Assembly: GCF_003990335.1 (NCBI RefSeq)
Contig: NZ_CP034683.1
Coordinates: 1,936,501 to 2,000,500, forward strand
DNA: 64,000 nucleotides
Direction: 5' to 3'
Source: Rheinheimera mangrovi
Lineage (GTDB): Bacteria > Pseudomonadota > Gammaproteobacteria > Enterobacterales > Alteromonadaceae
The notes under the pieces are model-generated. The model worked only from the letters and a program-made list of their open reading frames with translations, was not told where the DNA came from and ran no database searches. The first letter of the stretch is position 1; every line of letters begins with the position of its first letter. Below are positions 41,988 through 51,970 of this stretch, in pieces. The position numbers were made by a program, and so were the translations under genes.

Positions 41988-42686
41988 ATGACCAGTATTT
42001 TAACGGCCCGTCAAATCAGTAAAAGTTACACAGATGGCGCTAATGTCACTCCGGTGTTGCATCAGGTCAGTCTGGATGTGAAAGCCGGCGATATGTTGGC
42101 GATAGTAGGTAGCTCTGGCTCAGGTAAAAGCACGTTGTTGCATATTTTAGGTACTCTGGACCAGCCGGACAGTGGTGAACTGACTTTGTTGGGCAAAGCT
42201 ATAGCTAAATTATCGGCCAATGCCAAAGCCAAACTACGTAATGAGAAGCTGGGTTTTATCTATCAGTTTCACCATTTGTTGATGGATTTTACCGCGCTGG
42301 AAAATGTGGCCATGCCATTGCTTATCCGCGGCGAATCCAATGCAACAGCTGAGCAAAAAGCCGCCGCTATGTTGACTCGTGTTGGCCTTGCGCATCGCAT
42401 AAGCCATAGACCTGCGGAGTTGAGTGGAGGGGAGCGCCAGCGTGTTGCTATAGCCAGGGCCTTAGTTGGAGAGCCTGCGCTGGTGCTGGCTGATGAGCCA
42501 ACGGGCAACTTGGATCATCAAACCGCTGAAAGCATTTATAAATTACTGCGTGAATTAAACCGCGAACTGAAAACCAGCTTTATAGTGGTGACCCATGATT
42601 TGGCGCTGGCGAAGAAGCTGGACCAGCAGTACTGGATGCTGGATGGCCATTTAGGTAAAACGATGGATGGCTTACCTCATGGCTAG
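41988..42686 (+). CDS. lolD: LolD, lipoprotein-releasing ATPase
   Basis: A 232-residue ABC ATPase. Walker A is GSSGSGKST (residues 41-49), the signature is [16 protein letters not shown] near 145, and Walker B is [13 protein letters not shown]. The Q-loop reads FIYQFHHLL, as in the LolD/MacB subfamily. The ATG overlaps the stop of the upstream repeat-derived frame (TAATG), and its own end overlaps lolE, so translation may be coupled through the operon. Confidence 0.95.
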   Translation: MTSILTARQISKSYTDGANVTPVLHQVSLDVKAGDMLAIVGSSGSGKSTLLHILGTLDQPDSGELTLLGKAIAKLSANAKAKLRNEKLGFIYQFHHLLMDFTALENVAMPLLIRGESNATAEQKAAAMLTRVGLAHRISHRPAELSGGERQRVAIARALVGEPALVLADEPTGNLDHQTAESIYKLLRELNRELKTSFIVVTHDLALAKKLDQQYWMLDGHLGKTMDGLPHG

Positions 42687-43917
42687 TTTGTCCTGGCAAT
42701 TGGCGCAGCGTTATCGCAAAAGCCGTAACAGCAATGCTTTTATTCGTTTTATCGCTGCATCTTCCACTATAGGCATAGGTCTTGGCGTTGCTATTCTGAT
42801 CCTGGCCTTGTCGGTGATGAACGGCTTTGAGCTGGCATTAAAAGATAAGTTATTGTCTGTGATCCCTCATGTCGAATTGCAGGCCGTGTCGGATCCCATT
42901 CGGAACTGGCAGAAAAAAATTAAACCTTTGCAACAGCACTCTGGTGTTGTGGCTGGTGCACCTTATATCAAAACCAATACCATGATCCGTAGCGGCGCTA
43001 AGGTCAAAGCAGCCAGTTTAAGAGGCATAGATCTGCAGCTGGAGCAGGGCATTAGTGCCTTGGGCTCTTTTGTCGTCGCAGGGCAGTTAGACCAGATCAG
43101 TGAACATCAGATCGTGCTTGGTAAAGGTATAGCGGACGAAGTGCAAGCCAAAGTAGGGGATGAAGTTCAACTGATGCTGCCACAAGTGACAGCGGACGGT
43201 AAACTCGCCAGCCACAAACATGTCAGCTTAACAGTGGTGGCTATTGTCAGTATTGGTGGCCAATTGGATTATCAGCAAGCCTGGGTCGACATTGCCGCTT
43301 TAGGTTACTGGCTGAGCTATCCACAAGGTGCGGTGCAGGGGTTTGCCTTTAAAATTGCCGATATTTTTGCAGCTCCTGCCTTGTCACGCGAACTTGGCGC
43401 TATGGCCACTGATTATGTCTATATGCTGGACTGGTTTCGTACTCAGGGTCATTTGTATAACGATATCCAGATGGTGCGCAGCATTTTGTATCTGGTGCTA
43501 GTGCTGGTATTGGCTGTGGCTTGTTTTAATATTGTTGCGACCTTAGTGATGGCAGTGCGGGAAAAACAAGGGGATATCGCTATTTTACTGACCATGGGTA
43601 TGCCGAGGCGTCGTATAGTTAAAGCGTTTATGTGGCTGGGCTGGCTGAACGGTTTAACCGGTACTCTGGTGGGTGGTGTGGTCGGTTTGTTACTGGCATG
43701 GCAAATAGAACCGTTATTTCGTTTCATCACCAGCTTAACGGGCTTTAGTTTGCTTGATTCCAGCATTTACTTTGTCGATTATGTACCTTCTCATATTGAG
43801 CCTATGCAAGTGGTAATGACCATAGGTATCGCTTTAATCATGAGCTTACTGGCGACTATTTATCCGGCATTAAGTGCCAGCAAAGTACAGCCAGCTCAGG
43901 TTTTAGGCCAAAGATAA
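42679..43917 (+). CDS. lolE: LolE, lipoprotein-releasing ABC permease
   Basis: A 412-residue second permease of LolCDE and a paralog of LolC. It has the same layout: N-terminal span ([20 protein letters not shown]), [15 protein letters not shown], a periplasmic domain, and three C-terminal spans with coupling helix [19 protein letters not shown]. The ATG at 42679 overlaps the lolD stop (ATGGCTAG); an ATG at 42667 in the same frame would add four residues. It closes the operon with a terminator immediately after. Confidence 0.95.
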   Translation: MASLSWQLAQRYRKSRNSNAFIRFIAASSTIGIGLGVAILILALSVMNGFELALKDKLLSVIPHVELQAVSDPIRNWQKKIKPLQQHSGVVAGAPYIKTNTMIRSGAKVKAASLRGIDLQLEQGISALGSFVVAGQLDQISEHQIVLGKGIADEVQAKVGDEVQLMLPQVTADGKLASHKHVSLTVVAIVSIGGQLDYQQAWVDIAALGYWLSYPQGAVQGFAFKIADIFAAPALSRELGAMATDYVYMLDWFRTQGHLYNDIQMVRSILYLVLVLVLAVACFNIVATLVMAVREKQGDIAILLTMGMPRRRIVKAFMWLGWLNGLTGTLVGGVVGLLLAWQIEPLFRFITSLTGFSLLDSSIYFVDYVPSHIEPMQVVMTIGIALIMSLLATIYPALSASKVQPAQVLGQR

Positions 43918-43922
43918 AAACC

Positions 43923-43966
43923 AACGTCAGAGTCAGTCGGGTTCAAGCTCACTCTGGCGTTTTTTA
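43923..43966. terminator. terminator between lolE and the DUF2062 gene
   Basis: AACGTCAGAGT pairs with ACTCTGGCGTT (one mismatch) and is followed by TTTTTT; A-rich on the other side, so it may work in both directions. The right arm lies within the 3' end of the convergent DUF2062 gene. Confidence 0.75.
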
Positions 43967-44466
43967 ATGCGGTTCTTCCAGGCTTTTTTCGCCGATAAAC
44001 ACCAGAAATAATCCACCAGCACATAACCTGAGGCCGACAAGGTACAACCTACAATCAGGCTGCCCAGCAGAAAAGGTTTGCCTATGGTATCCAGGCTATC
44101 AATCAACCAGCTTAAACTGACTTGTGGTTCGACATGATGACCAGGATGGCCCAAAATCAGTGCCCCTAACTGATAGCAGATAAAAAATATCGGCCCCATG
44201 GTCAGTGGGTTGGTCAGCCAGACTAAAGCGGCTGACAAAGGTAAATTGACTCTGAACAAAATAGCCAAAGCAGCGGCTAATACCATCTGAAATGGCATAG
44301 GGATCAATGCTACAAACAAACCCACGGCAAAAGCACCCCGGGCAGAGCGGCGGTTAAAGTGCCACAAATTGTTGTCATGCAACAAAGTGCCAAAGATTTT
44401 TAGCGAAGGGTGGTGCTTGATTTTTTCTGTATCTGGTAGATATTTCTTAATTAGATTCTTTGCCAT
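43933..44466 (-). CDS. DUF2062 membrane protein
   Basis: A 177-residue inner-membrane protein of family DUF2062. The defining segment NRRSARGAFAVGLFVALIPMPFQMVLA is present in pieces (RRSARGAFAVGLF, IPMPFQMVLAAAL), followed by NLPLSAALVWLTNPLTMGP and a third span (LGSLIVGCTLSASGYVLV). The biochemical function of this family is not known to me. It diverges from comEC with only 25 bases between starts, which suggests overlapping promoters. Confidence 0.88.
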   Translation of the reverse strand: MAKNLIKKYLPDTEKIKHHPSLKIFGTLLHDNNLWHFNRRSARGAFAVGLFVALIPMPFQMVLAAALAILFRVNLPLSAALVWLTNPLTMGPIFFICYQLGALILGHPGHHVEPQVSLSWLIDSLDTIGKPFLLGSLIVGCTLSASGYVLVDYFWCLSAKKAWKNRIKKRQSELEPD

Positions 44467-44491
44467 TACAACTCATTAATGAATAATTAAC

Positions 44492-46702
44492 GTGAACCGT
44501 TTTTTCATTGGCGTGATCAGCGGATGCCTATTGTCATTATTTTCACCAATAGTGCCAGCCCTTTTGTGGCTTATTTTCCTGCTGTGTTTGATCTTGATCT
44601 GTCTTTACTATCGTTTGTTCTTTTTCACTGGTCTTTGTTGTGCGTTAAGCCTTTGGTTGTGGCAGGTACAGCTGCATCAATCGCATGCTGAGCTGTTGCT
44701 TCAATTGTCCGATCCATGGCTGAAAGGGCAAGTCGTCAGTATCAGACAACAGGATCAGGACTTCAGCAGATTTTTATGGCAAATCAATGAGGGGCCTCTG
44801 CGAGGGGATGTACTCAGATTGCGCTGGCAGGATGCGCCAGAGCTTTTGGGGCAAGGGCAAAACTTGTGGTTAAAGCTGCGTTGTAAAGCGGTTCGTGCCC
44901 CGGCCAATCCGGGGTCAGTTTATGTGGAAGCCAACGCTTATGTGTTGGGTATTATTGGCAATTGTGTGGTGAAAGATGCGCTGTTGCTGGACGCAAGCTG
45001 GGACCATCGCCAGCAACTGTATCAGCGTTTACTGCAAAAAATTGGCGACTTGCCATCCTTTTCGTTGATCACTGCCTTCACCATTGGCGAACGGCCTTTT
45101 AATGACGAGTTGTGGTTGGGTTTACAAGCAACAGCTTTAGGCCATTTAATTTCGATATCCGGTTTTCATATTGGTCTGCTGTTTGGCTGGGTCTATGGCT
45201 TGATGCTGCTGTTAGCCCGGCTTCATGTCAGGTTGTTATGGTGTCGGCGTCTTGCGCCTTTTGTCGCTTTGGCCGCTGCCTGGTATTACAGCTTGTTGGC
45301 CGGTTTTGCTATTCCGACTTTAAGGGCTTTAGTTGCGTTGGCTTTGGCTGTTTATCTGATGCAGCAGCACAGACGTTTAAGTTATAGCCAAAGCTGGATT
45401 TTAGTTTGTGGGTTCTTGTTATTACTCAATCCCTTATGGGTAATGAGTATCAGTTTTTGGTTGACGCTTTATGCAGTGGCCTTGATCTTTTTATTTGTCT
45501 GGTGTTATCCACTGACAGACCGTAGTCATTGGGGCATGATCAAACACGCGCTGAAATTTCAGGCGCTGATGACCTTGTTAATGAGTGCGCCTACTTTATT
45601 ATTTTTCCATGGTATAGCGCCTCTGGCGTTGCTGTCGAATTTGATTTTTGTGCCCTGGTGTTCCTTGTTAGTGATCCCTTATCTGCTGATAGCCTTGCTA
45701 CTGGAATTATTGTTACCGGCAGATGTGATCTGGCACTGGCAACTGGCTGACTTATTATTGGCACCGCTTCATCATTGGCTACTGTACGGTGCAGCGATGG
45801 ATTATTGGTGGTTGTTGCCCGCTCAAACGGTGTTTTCTGCTCTTTGTATCGCGCTTGCATTGCAACTGTTGGTTTTCTTGCCAGCCACAATACCTAAATT
45901 ACGACTTAGTCTGCTGTTGTTACCTTTTTTATTCTTGTTATGGCCTAAAGCCGCACAGTGGCAACTTCATGTCATTGATGTTGGGCAGGGCACTGCAGTG
46001 CTGCTGCAAAAAGGACAACGAGGAGTGTTGTACGATGTGGGTCCTGTGTATGGCAGTTTTAATGCAACCGAAGCTTATGTGTTGCCTTACCTGCATTATC
46101 AGGGCATTCGGCAATTGGATTATTTGGTGTTAAGTCATGCAGACACCGATCACACAGGTGCTTTTGACGAAGTAATAAAAGCTTATCCGCAGGTAAAATT
46201 GATTGCCGATTTTGAAACCGGCTTTTTGCAGCAACCTTGTTTATCTTTACCTGCCTATTATCTGGATGCGGAGCTGTGGGCTTTTCGAAGTGCGCATCAG
46301 CTGCAGGAAGGCAATGACAGCTCTTGTGTGCTGGCAATAAAAACCGCCGGATGGCAAACGCTGCTGACAGGTGATATAGGTCATAACGTAGAAGCGGAAT
46401 TATTACTGGCACAGCCCAACTTGCGTAGCGAACTGTTAGTGCTGGGTCATCATGGCAGCAAAAGCTCCAGCCAATTAAACTTCTTAAGTCGGGTGCACCC
46501 TCTGGTCGCGCTGAATAGCGCCGCCTCGAATAATGCCTACGGCCATCCCAGCGCAGAGGTGTTGGGACGACTGGCACTGCTGCAAATTCCGCTACTGAAT
46601 ACGGCAGAGCAGGGCGCTGTGCGGATTGAAATCACAGAACAGCATCTCCATATCTGGCCTTATCGGCAGCAACCTTTGCCATTTTGGCTGCAAAAGCAGT
46701 GA
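44492..46702 (+). CDS. comEC: ComEC/Rec2 DNA-uptake channel
   Basis: A 736-residue inner-membrane protein that carries single-stranded DNA into the cell during natural transformation. The N-terminal part has an OB-fold-like DUF4131 region. The central Competence domain has many spans and HLISISGFHIGLLFGWVYG. The C-terminal metallo-beta-lactamase domain has VIDVGQGTAVLL, LSHADTDHTGAF and VLGHHGSKSSS. It begins at the GTG at 44492. All parts are intact, so the strain could be transformable, given pilus genes elsewhere. It is followed by msbA in the order seen in many gammaproteobacteria. Confidence 0.95.
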   Translation: MNRFFIGVISGCLLSLFSPIVPALLWLIFLLCLILICLYYRLFFFTGLCCALSLWLWQVQLHQSHAELLLQLSDPWLKGQVVSIRQQDQDFSRFLWQINEGPLRGDVLRLRWQDAPELLGQGQNLWLKLRCKAVRAPANPGSVYVEANAYVLGIIGNCVVKDALLLDASWDHRQQLYQRLLQKIGDLPSFSLITAFTIGERPFNDELWLGLQATALGHLISISGFHIGLLFGWVYGLMLLLARLHVRLLWCRRLAPFVALAAAWYYSLLAGFAIPTLRALVALALAVYLMQQHRRLSYSQSWILVCGFLLLLNPLWVMSISFWLTLYAVALIFLFVWCYPLTDRSHWGMIKHALKFQALMTLLMSAPTLLFFHGIAPLALLSNLIFVPWCSLLVIPYLLIALLLELLLPADVIWHWQLADLLLAPLHHWLLYGAAMDYWWLLPAQTVFSALCIALALQLLVFLPATIPKLRLSLLLLPFLFLLWPKAAQWQLHVIDVGQGTAVLLQKGQRGVLYDVGPVYGSFNATEAYVLPYLHYQGIRQLDYLVLSHADTDHTGAFDEVIKAYPQVKLIADFETGFLQQPCLSLPAYYLDAELWAFRSAHQLQEGNDSSCVLAIKTAGWQTLLTGDIGHNVEAELLLAQPNLRSELLVLGHHGSKSSSQLNFLSRVHPLVALNSAASNNAYGHPSAEVLGRLALLQIPLLNTAEQGAVRIEITEQHLHIWPYRQQPLPFWLQKQ

Positions 46703-46770
46703 ACAATTGCTGAAAGCGCTTGAACAACAAGGTAGAATGGCGGCGGTTTTCTTATTCTTTGGGGTTAGAT

Positions 46771-48519
46771 TTGTCTTCACAAACAACGGGTTCTATCAGC
46801 ACTTATAAACGCTTGTTGCAGTATCTGAAGCCTTACAAAGCAGGTTTTGCTTTGGCAATGCTGGGTATGGCTGGATATGCCTGTGTTGACGTATATTTTA
46901 TTTCACAGTTCTCCAGCTTTATTGACCGTGGTATCACGCAAAAAGATACCGCCTATTTAGCCTGGGCTCCGGTTTTTGTGGTCGGCATGTTTTTCCTGCG
47001 GGGTGTGTTTCATTTTATCTCCAGCTACTGCTTAACCTGGGCTGGTACTCATATAGTCAAAGACTTACGTCAGCAACTGTTCCGTCAGATGATTGCTTTG
47101 CCTGTCAGTTATCATGATAAGCACTCAACCGGTGAGCTGATCTCCAAAATTACTTACGACGCCGAACAAATTAAACAAGCCTCCAGTAAAGCGCTGATGG
47201 TACTTATTCACGAAGGTGTATTTGTTGTAGGTTGCCTTGCGCTGATGTTTTATAACAGCTGGCATTTATCGTTGATTTTTTTAGTGATAGCCCCAGTGAT
47301 CGCAGTGATCGTTGCGCAAGTGTCGAAACGTTTTCGTAAAATCAGCAGCAATATGCAAAACGCCATGGGCGATGTCACCACCAGTTCAGAGCAAATGCTG
47401 AACGGCCATAAAGTAATTTTATCTTTTGGTGCAGGTGATTTAGAAAACAACAGATTTAAAGCGGTGAATAATCGCAACCGGCAGCTGGATGTCAAAATGG
47501 AAGCGACCCGCGCCATCAGCGTCTCGTTGATTCAGCTGATCGCCTCTTTTGCCTTAGCTTTTGTGATTTATCTGGCCAGCTTCCCGGCTATGCTGGACAC
47601 CTTAACCCCCGGCACTTTTAGCGAAATTCTGGCGTCTATGATGTTTTTGTTGAAACCGCTAAAACAGCTGACGACAGTCAATAGTGATTTTCAGCGTGGT
47701 ATGGCAGCGGCGGCTAATGTATTTTTAGTGTTGGATGAAAAACCTGAACAAGACACTGGAAGCATAGAGCTGAAGCAAGTGACAGGCACTATCGAAATTA
47801 AAGATTTAAGTTTTAACTACCCTGGCCATGAAAAACAGGTGTTAAAACAGATCAATATCAAAGTCGAACCAGGCCAGACCGTGGCTTTAGTCGGCCGTTC
47901 CGGCAGCGGTAAAACCACTATTTCCAGCTTGTTGCCACGTTTTTACGAAATAGAGCAGGGCGAAATTCTGCTGGATGGTATCAATACCAAAGACTGCACA
48001 CTGGATTCACTGCGCTCGCAAATGGCTGTGGTATCGCAGCAAGTGGTACTGTTTAACGACACTATCGCCAACAACATTGCTTATGGTTACCGTGGTGAAT
48101 TAAGTCCTGAACGTTTATTGGAAGTGGCGGAAAAAGCTCATGTGATGGAGTTTGTCAGCCAAATGCCGATGGGACTTGATACTGAAATTGGCGAAAACGG
48201 CGTGACTTTATCCGGTGGTCAACGTCAGCGTATCGCAATAGCCCGTGCTTTATTGCGCCAGGCGCCTGTGCTTATTCTGGATGAAGCGACTTCAGCCCTG
48301 GATACAGAATCAGAGCGTAAAATTCAGGGCGCTTTGGATGAATTATTTAAAGGCCGTACCAGTATTGTTATAGCGCACCGATTATCCACCATTGAAAATG
48401 CCGATCAGATTTTAGTGATGGATCAGGGCCAGATTGTAGAGCAGGGTACTCATCAGTCCTTGCTGGCACAAAATGGCTACTATGCTCAGCTGTATAAAAT
48501 GCAATTTAGCGAAGTCTGA
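46771..48519 (+). CDS. msbA: MsbA lipid A flippase
   Basis: An ABC exporter that flips lipid A-core across the inner membrane. From the TTG at 46771 the protein is 582 residues, exactly the E. coli length, and GGGG lies seven bases before it; the frame extends to an ATG at 46720, which would add 17 unlikely residues. There are six membrane spans in the first 320 residues. The ATPase domain has Walker A GRSGSGKTT (about 376), signature LSGGQRQRIAIARAL (about 480) and Walker B VLILDEATSALD. It overlaps lpxK by the TGATG junction. Confidence 0.95.
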   Translation: MSSQTTGSISTYKRLLQYLKPYKAGFALAMLGMAGYACVDVYFISQFSSFIDRGITQKDTAYLAWAPVFVVGMFFLRGVFHFISSYCLTWAGTHIVKDLRQQLFRQMIALPVSYHDKHSTGELISKITYDAEQIKQASSKALMVLIHEGVFVVGCLALMFYNSWHLSLIFLVIAPVIAVIVAQVSKRFRKISSNMQNAMGDVTTSSEQMLNGHKVILSFGAGDLENNRFKAVNNRNRQLDVKMEATRAISVSLIQLIASFALAFVIYLASFPAMLDTLTPGTFSEILASMMFLLKPLKQLTTVNSDFQRGMAAAANVFLVLDEKPEQDTGSIELKQVTGTIEIKDLSFNYPGHEKQVLKQINIKVEPGQTVALVGRSGSGKTTISSLLPRFYEIEQGEILLDGINTKDCTLDSLRSQMAVVSQQVVLFNDTIANNIAYGYRGELSPERLLEVAEKAHVMEFVSQMPMGLDTEIGENGVTLSGGQRQRIAIARALLRQAPVLILDEATSALDTESERKIQGALDELFKGRTSIVIAHRLSTIENADQILVMDQGQIVEQGTHQSLLAQNGYYAQLYKMQFSEV

Positions 48520-49490
48520 TGAACTGGTGGGAGAAAGGCTGGTACCAACAGCACCCTTTTACACTGATCTTCTGGCCGCTGAGCCTGCTGTACCGTCTGG
48601 TTGCTGTAATTCGTCGTTTCGGCTATCAGCGTGGCTGGTTTCAGTCTTTTGCGGTGGAAAAGCCCGTTGTTATTGTTGGTAATATTTCGGTAGGTGGTAC
48701 AGGTAAAACACCTTTTACTTTGTGGCTTTGTAAGTTTTTAGCAGAGCAGGGCTTTACCCCTGGTATTGTCAGTCGGGGTTATGGTGCCCGAATCACAGAG
48801 CCTGTGCGGGTGACCTCTCTGCATTTGGCTTGTGATGTAGGCGATGAGCCTTTGCTTTTAGCCAGCAAAAGTCATTGCCCTGTGGTGATTTGTCCGGACA
48901 GAGTGGCAGCAGCACAGTATCTGCTTGATACCACAGACTGCGATATAGTGATCAGCGACGATGGTTTGCAGCACTATAGATTACAACGCGATCTGGAACT
49001 GGTATTGATTGACGGTCAACGCGGGCTGGGTAATCAGCAATTATTACCAGCCGGGCCATTGCGTGAGCCGGTATCACGTTTGCAAAAAGTTGATGCGGTG
49101 ATTGTGAATAGTGGTGACTTTGCACTGGCAAAGCACAAGATGTCGTTAAAAGCTGTGATACCACAGGCTTTGGATGGGCAAAGCCAATGGCCAGAACAAG
49201 CTCAGGCTGTGACTTTAGTCGCAGCCATAGGCAATCCGCAACGTTTTGTCGATACGGTAAAAAGTGTGGGCATTGAGATTAAAGCCACAGCCTTTTTCCG
49301 TGATCATTTTGCTTTTGATGAACACAGTCTGGCCGATATTGAAGGCCCAGTGCTGATGACAGAAAAAGATGCGGTGAAATGCCGTGCTTTTGCCAAACCC
49401 AATTGGTATTACCTGCCGGTCGAAGCCGATCTGTCGGACGAATTTAAATTCTGGCTGCAGCAACAGCTGCGCCAATGGAGAGATGAATAA
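48519..49490 (+). CDS. lpxK: tetraacyldisaccharide 4'-kinase LpxK
   Basis: A 323-residue peripheral inner-membrane kinase that phosphorylates the 4' position of the lipid A precursor. The P-loop is unusual for kinases, [13 protein letters not shown] (residues 54-66), as in all Lpx[18 protein letters not shown] holds the catalytic Asp, and [11 protein letters not shown] lies near the end. A hydrophobic N-terminal helix ([17 protein letters not shown]) binds the membrane. Translation is probably coupled to msbA by the one-base stop/start overlap. Confidence 0.96.
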   Translation: MNWWEKGWYQQHPFTLIFWPLSLLYRLVAVIRRFGYQRGWFQSFAVEKPVVIVGNISVGGTGKTPFTLWLCKFLAEQGFTPGIVSRGYGARITEPVRVTSLHLACDVGDEPLLLASKSHCPVVICPDRVAAAQYLLDTTDCDIVISDDGLQHYRLQRDLELVLIDGQRGLGNQQLLPAGPLREPVSRLQKVDAVIVNSGDFALAKHKMSLKAVIPQALDGQSQWPEQAQAVTLVAAIGNPQRFVDTVKSVGIEIKATAFFRDHFAFDEHSLADIEGPVLMTEKDAVKCRAFAKPNWYYLPVEADLSDEFKFWLQQQLRQWRDE

Positions 49491-49684
49491 TGGCTTTAAA
49501 TATCGCCTTACTGGACATCATTGCTTGTCCTTTATGTAAAAACAAACTGAAACTGGATAAAGAAAAGCAGGAGTTGATTTGTACTGCTGATCGTTTGGCA
49601 TATCCGGTCAAACAACATATTCCTGTGTTATTAACGTCTGAAGCCCGCACTTTAAGTCTGGATGAGGCGGAAAAATGGCGTTAG
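49490..49684 (+). CDS. Trm112-family small zinc protein (YcaR-like)
   Basis: A 64-residue protein with [21 protein letters not shown] and [21 protein letters not shown], matching the Trm112/UPF0434 family (E. coli YcaR), always found between lpxK and kdsB. Only one CxxC pair and a third Cys are present, so zinc binding may be weak or lost, as in many bacterial members. The start overlaps the lpxK stop (TAATG), and its end overlaps the proposed kdsB start. Confidence 0.93.
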   Translation: MALNIALLDIIACPLCKNKLKLDKEKQELICTADRLAYPVKQHIPVLLTSEARTLSLDEAEKWR

Positions 49685-50454
49685 TAAAAGCGGCGCTAAA
49701 GATGTCTGCGTTTCTGGTTGTTATTCCGGCCCGTTACGCCAGCAGCCGTCTGCCAGGTAAACCTTTGGCTGATATTGCAGGCTTGACCATGATTGAACGG
49801 GTATACCGTCAGGCCATTAAAAGTGGTGCAGAGCGAGTTGTGATTGCCACTGACGATGCCAGGGTGCAACAGGTTTGCGAAGGCTTTGGTGCTGACGTCT
49901 GTATGACAAGCCCAGCCCATAACTCCGGCACTGAGCGTCTGGCCGAAGTGGTGTCTTTATTAGGTTTGGCCGACGACACAGTGGTGGTAAATGTACAAGG
50001 CGACGAGCCTTTTATTCCGCCAGCCATTATCCGTCAGGTGGCTGAAAACTTAGCCAGCCAAACCAAAGCGCGTATGGCGACTTTATCTGTAGCTATTGAC
50101 CATAGCGACGAAGTACAAAACCCCAATGTGGTGAAAGTGCAAAGCGATAAAAATGGTTATGCATTGTATTTCAGCCGCTCCGTGATCCCTTTTGACAGAG
50201 ACAAAGCCTTTAGCACAGAACTTGCGAATATTTATCGTCGCCATATAGGTATTTACGCTTACCGTGCTGGTTTTATAAAAGATTATGTCAGCTGGCCAGC
50301 TTCGCAGCTTGAGCAAATTGAATGCTTAGAGCAATTAAGAGTGCTGTGGCAAGGTGAAGCTATTCATGTGGCTACTGCGCTTGAAGTTCCAGCTGTAGGC
50401 GTGGATACACCAGAAGATTTAGAACGTGCCCGTCTGGTGGCGGCAGCTCTGTAA
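49675..50454 (+). CDS. kdsB: CMP-KDO synthetase KdsB
   Basis: A 259-residue cytidylyltransferase that activates KDO for LPS core synthesis. [20 protein letters not shown] carries the nucleotide-binding residues. [35 protein letters not shown] and [11 protein letters not shown] follow as in the family. The ATG at 49675 has GAGG seven bases upstream. Family comparison (E. coli KdsB begins at the equivalent of SFVVIIPARYA) would also allow the ATG at 49702, giving 250 residues but without a ribosome site. Confidence 0.94.
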   Translation: MALVKAALKMSAFLVVIPARYASSRLPGKPLADIAGLTMIERVYRQAIKSGAERVVIATDDARVQQVCEGFGADVCMTSPAHNSGTERLAEVVSLLGLADDTVVVNVQGDEPFIPPAIIRQVAENLASQTKARMATLSVAIDHSDEVQNPNVVKVQSDKNGYALYFSRSVIPFDRDKAFSTELANIYRRHIGIYAYRAGFIKDYVSWPASQLEQIECLEQLRVLWQGEAIHVATALEVPAVGVDTPEDLERARLVAAAL

Positions 50455-51162
50455 ATGACATTAAAACGGGTTTTGGATCACGCCGACTTTTTGGTGCTGG
50501 ATAAACCGTCCGGCATCAGTTTTCATTCTGAGTTTGAACCTGGTGTGGTGGCTTTGGCTGAAGCTCAGTTTGGCCAGAAGTTGTATGCAGTGCATAGGCT
50601 GGATAAAGGTACGTCAGGTTTATTGCTGCTGGCCAAAAGTAGTGAAGCTGCAGCGAAGTTGTCTGAATTGTTTCAAAACCAGCAGATCCAAAAGTTTTAT
50701 CTGGCGCTGACTGATCAAAAACCAAAGAAAAAACAGGGGTGGGTCAAAGGCGATATGGTACAGGCGCGCCGTTCAGCCTGGAAGTTAACCAGCACCTTAG
50801 CCAATCCTGCTGTCAGTTATTTTGTTTCGGCTTTTTACCAAATCGAAGGGCGTAGAGCTTTTTTGGTGAAACCTTTTACCGGTAAAACCCATCAGGTGCG
50901 TGTGGCGTTAAAAAGTGTCAGCGCTGCCATTTTAGGCGATGAGTTGTATCAGGGCAGCGCAGCAGATCGTCTCTGCCTACACGCTTATGCCTTGTATTTT
51001 AGCTGGGGTGCTACACAACTTAAGCTGGTGTTACCGCCCTCTGATGGTGCCGATTTTTTGGCTGAGCCCTTGCAACAGTATCTCAATCAGAATTGGGCAG
51101 AACCTGCTTTGCTGGATTGGCCTTCGTATCAAAAACCTACGACTTCTAAGACCGTAGAGTAA
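50455..51162 (+). CDS. RluA-family RNA pseudouridine synthase (TIGR01621-like)
   Basis: A 235-residue single-domain pseudouridine synthase. The catalytic motif AVHRLDKGTSGLLLLA contains the essential Asp, ADFLVLDKPSGISFH opens the domain, and KPFTGKTHQVRVALKSVSAAILGDELYQG is the C-terminal motif in pieces. No S4 domain. The RNA target cannot be told; it resembles the group named after its own TIGR family rather than RluA, RluC or RluD. The start codon follows the kdsB stop directly. Confidence 0.88.
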   Translation: MTLKRVLDHADFLVLDKPSGISFHSEFEPGVVALAEAQFGQKLYAVHRLDKGTSGLLLLAKSSEAAAKLSELFQNQQIQKFYLALTDQKPKKKQGWVKGDMVQARRSAWKLTSTLANPAVSYFVSAFYQIEGRRAFLVKPFTGKTHQVRVALKSVSAAILGDELYQGSAADRLCLHAYALYFSWGATQLKLVLPPSDGADFLAEPLQQYLNQNWAEPALLDWPSYQKPTTSKTVE

Positions 51163-51175
51163 AAGAGTATTTAAC

Positions 51176-51970
51176 GTGTCCGATTATTTATTACGTTTTG
51201 CCGGTATAGGCCGTTTGTATGGTACTAAAGCGCTGGATGCGTTTCAGAAGGCTCATGTCTGTGTGGTTGGCATAGGTGGTGTTGGCAGCTGGGCGGCAGA
51301 AGCTTTGGCGCGCTCCGGCATAGGCGAAATTACCCTGATTGATTTGGATGATATTTGCATCAGCAATACGAATCGTCAGTTGCATGCCTTGTCTGACAGC
51401 ATAGGCAAAGACAAAGTGGCTGTGATGGCAGAGCGGATTAAAGCCATAAACCCTGATTGTGTGGTGCATCAGGTGGAAGACTTTGTCACACAGGATAATT
51501 TATTCGAACTGATGAGCAAAGATTTTGACTATGTGGTGGATTGTATTGACTCCATCAAAGCCAAAGTGGCGCTAATCGCACACTGCAAACGCAATAAAAT
51601 TGCGATAGTAACTGTAGGTGGTGCTGGCGGGCAGGTCGATCCGACGCAAATTCAGCTGGCCGATTTAAGCCAGACTGTGTACGACCCTTTGTTATCTAAG
51701 GTTCGCAATACGTTGCGTCGCGACTATAACTACAGCCGCAATCCAAAACGGCGTTTTGGTATAGATGCGGTGTATTCCACTGAACAACTGGTGTATCCAA
51801 AAGGCGATGGCACTGTTTGCCAGACTAAACCTGAACTGGAAGGCCCTATGCGTTTAGATTGCAGCGGTGGTTTTGGTGCTGTCACCGTAGTGACAGGCTC
51901 CTTTGCTTTTGTTGCTGTATCCAGAGTGCTGAAAAAACTGGCTGATAACATTGCACGGAGCAATGTTTAA
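51176..51970 (+). CDS. tcdA: tRNA threonylcarbamoyladenosine dehydratase TcdA (CsdL)
   Basis: A 264-residue E1-like enzyme (E. coli 268) that uses ATP to cyclise t6A to ct6A at position 37 of tRNAs. The nucleotide site reads VGIGGVGSWAAEALARSG, LIDLDDICISNTNRQLHA follows, and the adenylation residues lie in YVVDCIDSIKAKVALI. DGTVCQTKPELEGPMRLDCSGGFG precedes the C-terminal hydrophobic helix. The GTG at 51176 is the start. The last five codons and the stop lie inside the first unit of the 76-bp tandem repeat. Functionally linked to csdA/csdE next door. Confidence 0.94.
   Translation: MSDYLLRFAGIGRLYGTKALDAFQKAHVCVVGIGGVGSWAAEALARSGIGEITLIDLDDICISNTNRQLHALSDSIGKDKVAVMAERIKAINPDCVVHQVEDFVTQDNLFELMSKDFDYVVDCIDSIKAKVALIAHCKRNKIAIVTVGGAGGQVDPTQIQLADLSQTVYDPLLSKVRNTLRRDYNYSRNPKRRFGIDAVYSTEQLVYPKGDGTVCQTKPELEGPMRLDCSGGFGAVTVVTGSFAFVAVSRVLKKLADNIARSNV

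Noticed and set aside
41593..41988. A 131-codon plus-strand open frame as a real protein gene
   Set aside because: It is made almost wholly of tandem intergenic repeat and REP sequence, has no independent ribosome site and shows no protein-like conservation; kept only as a possible translation bridge.
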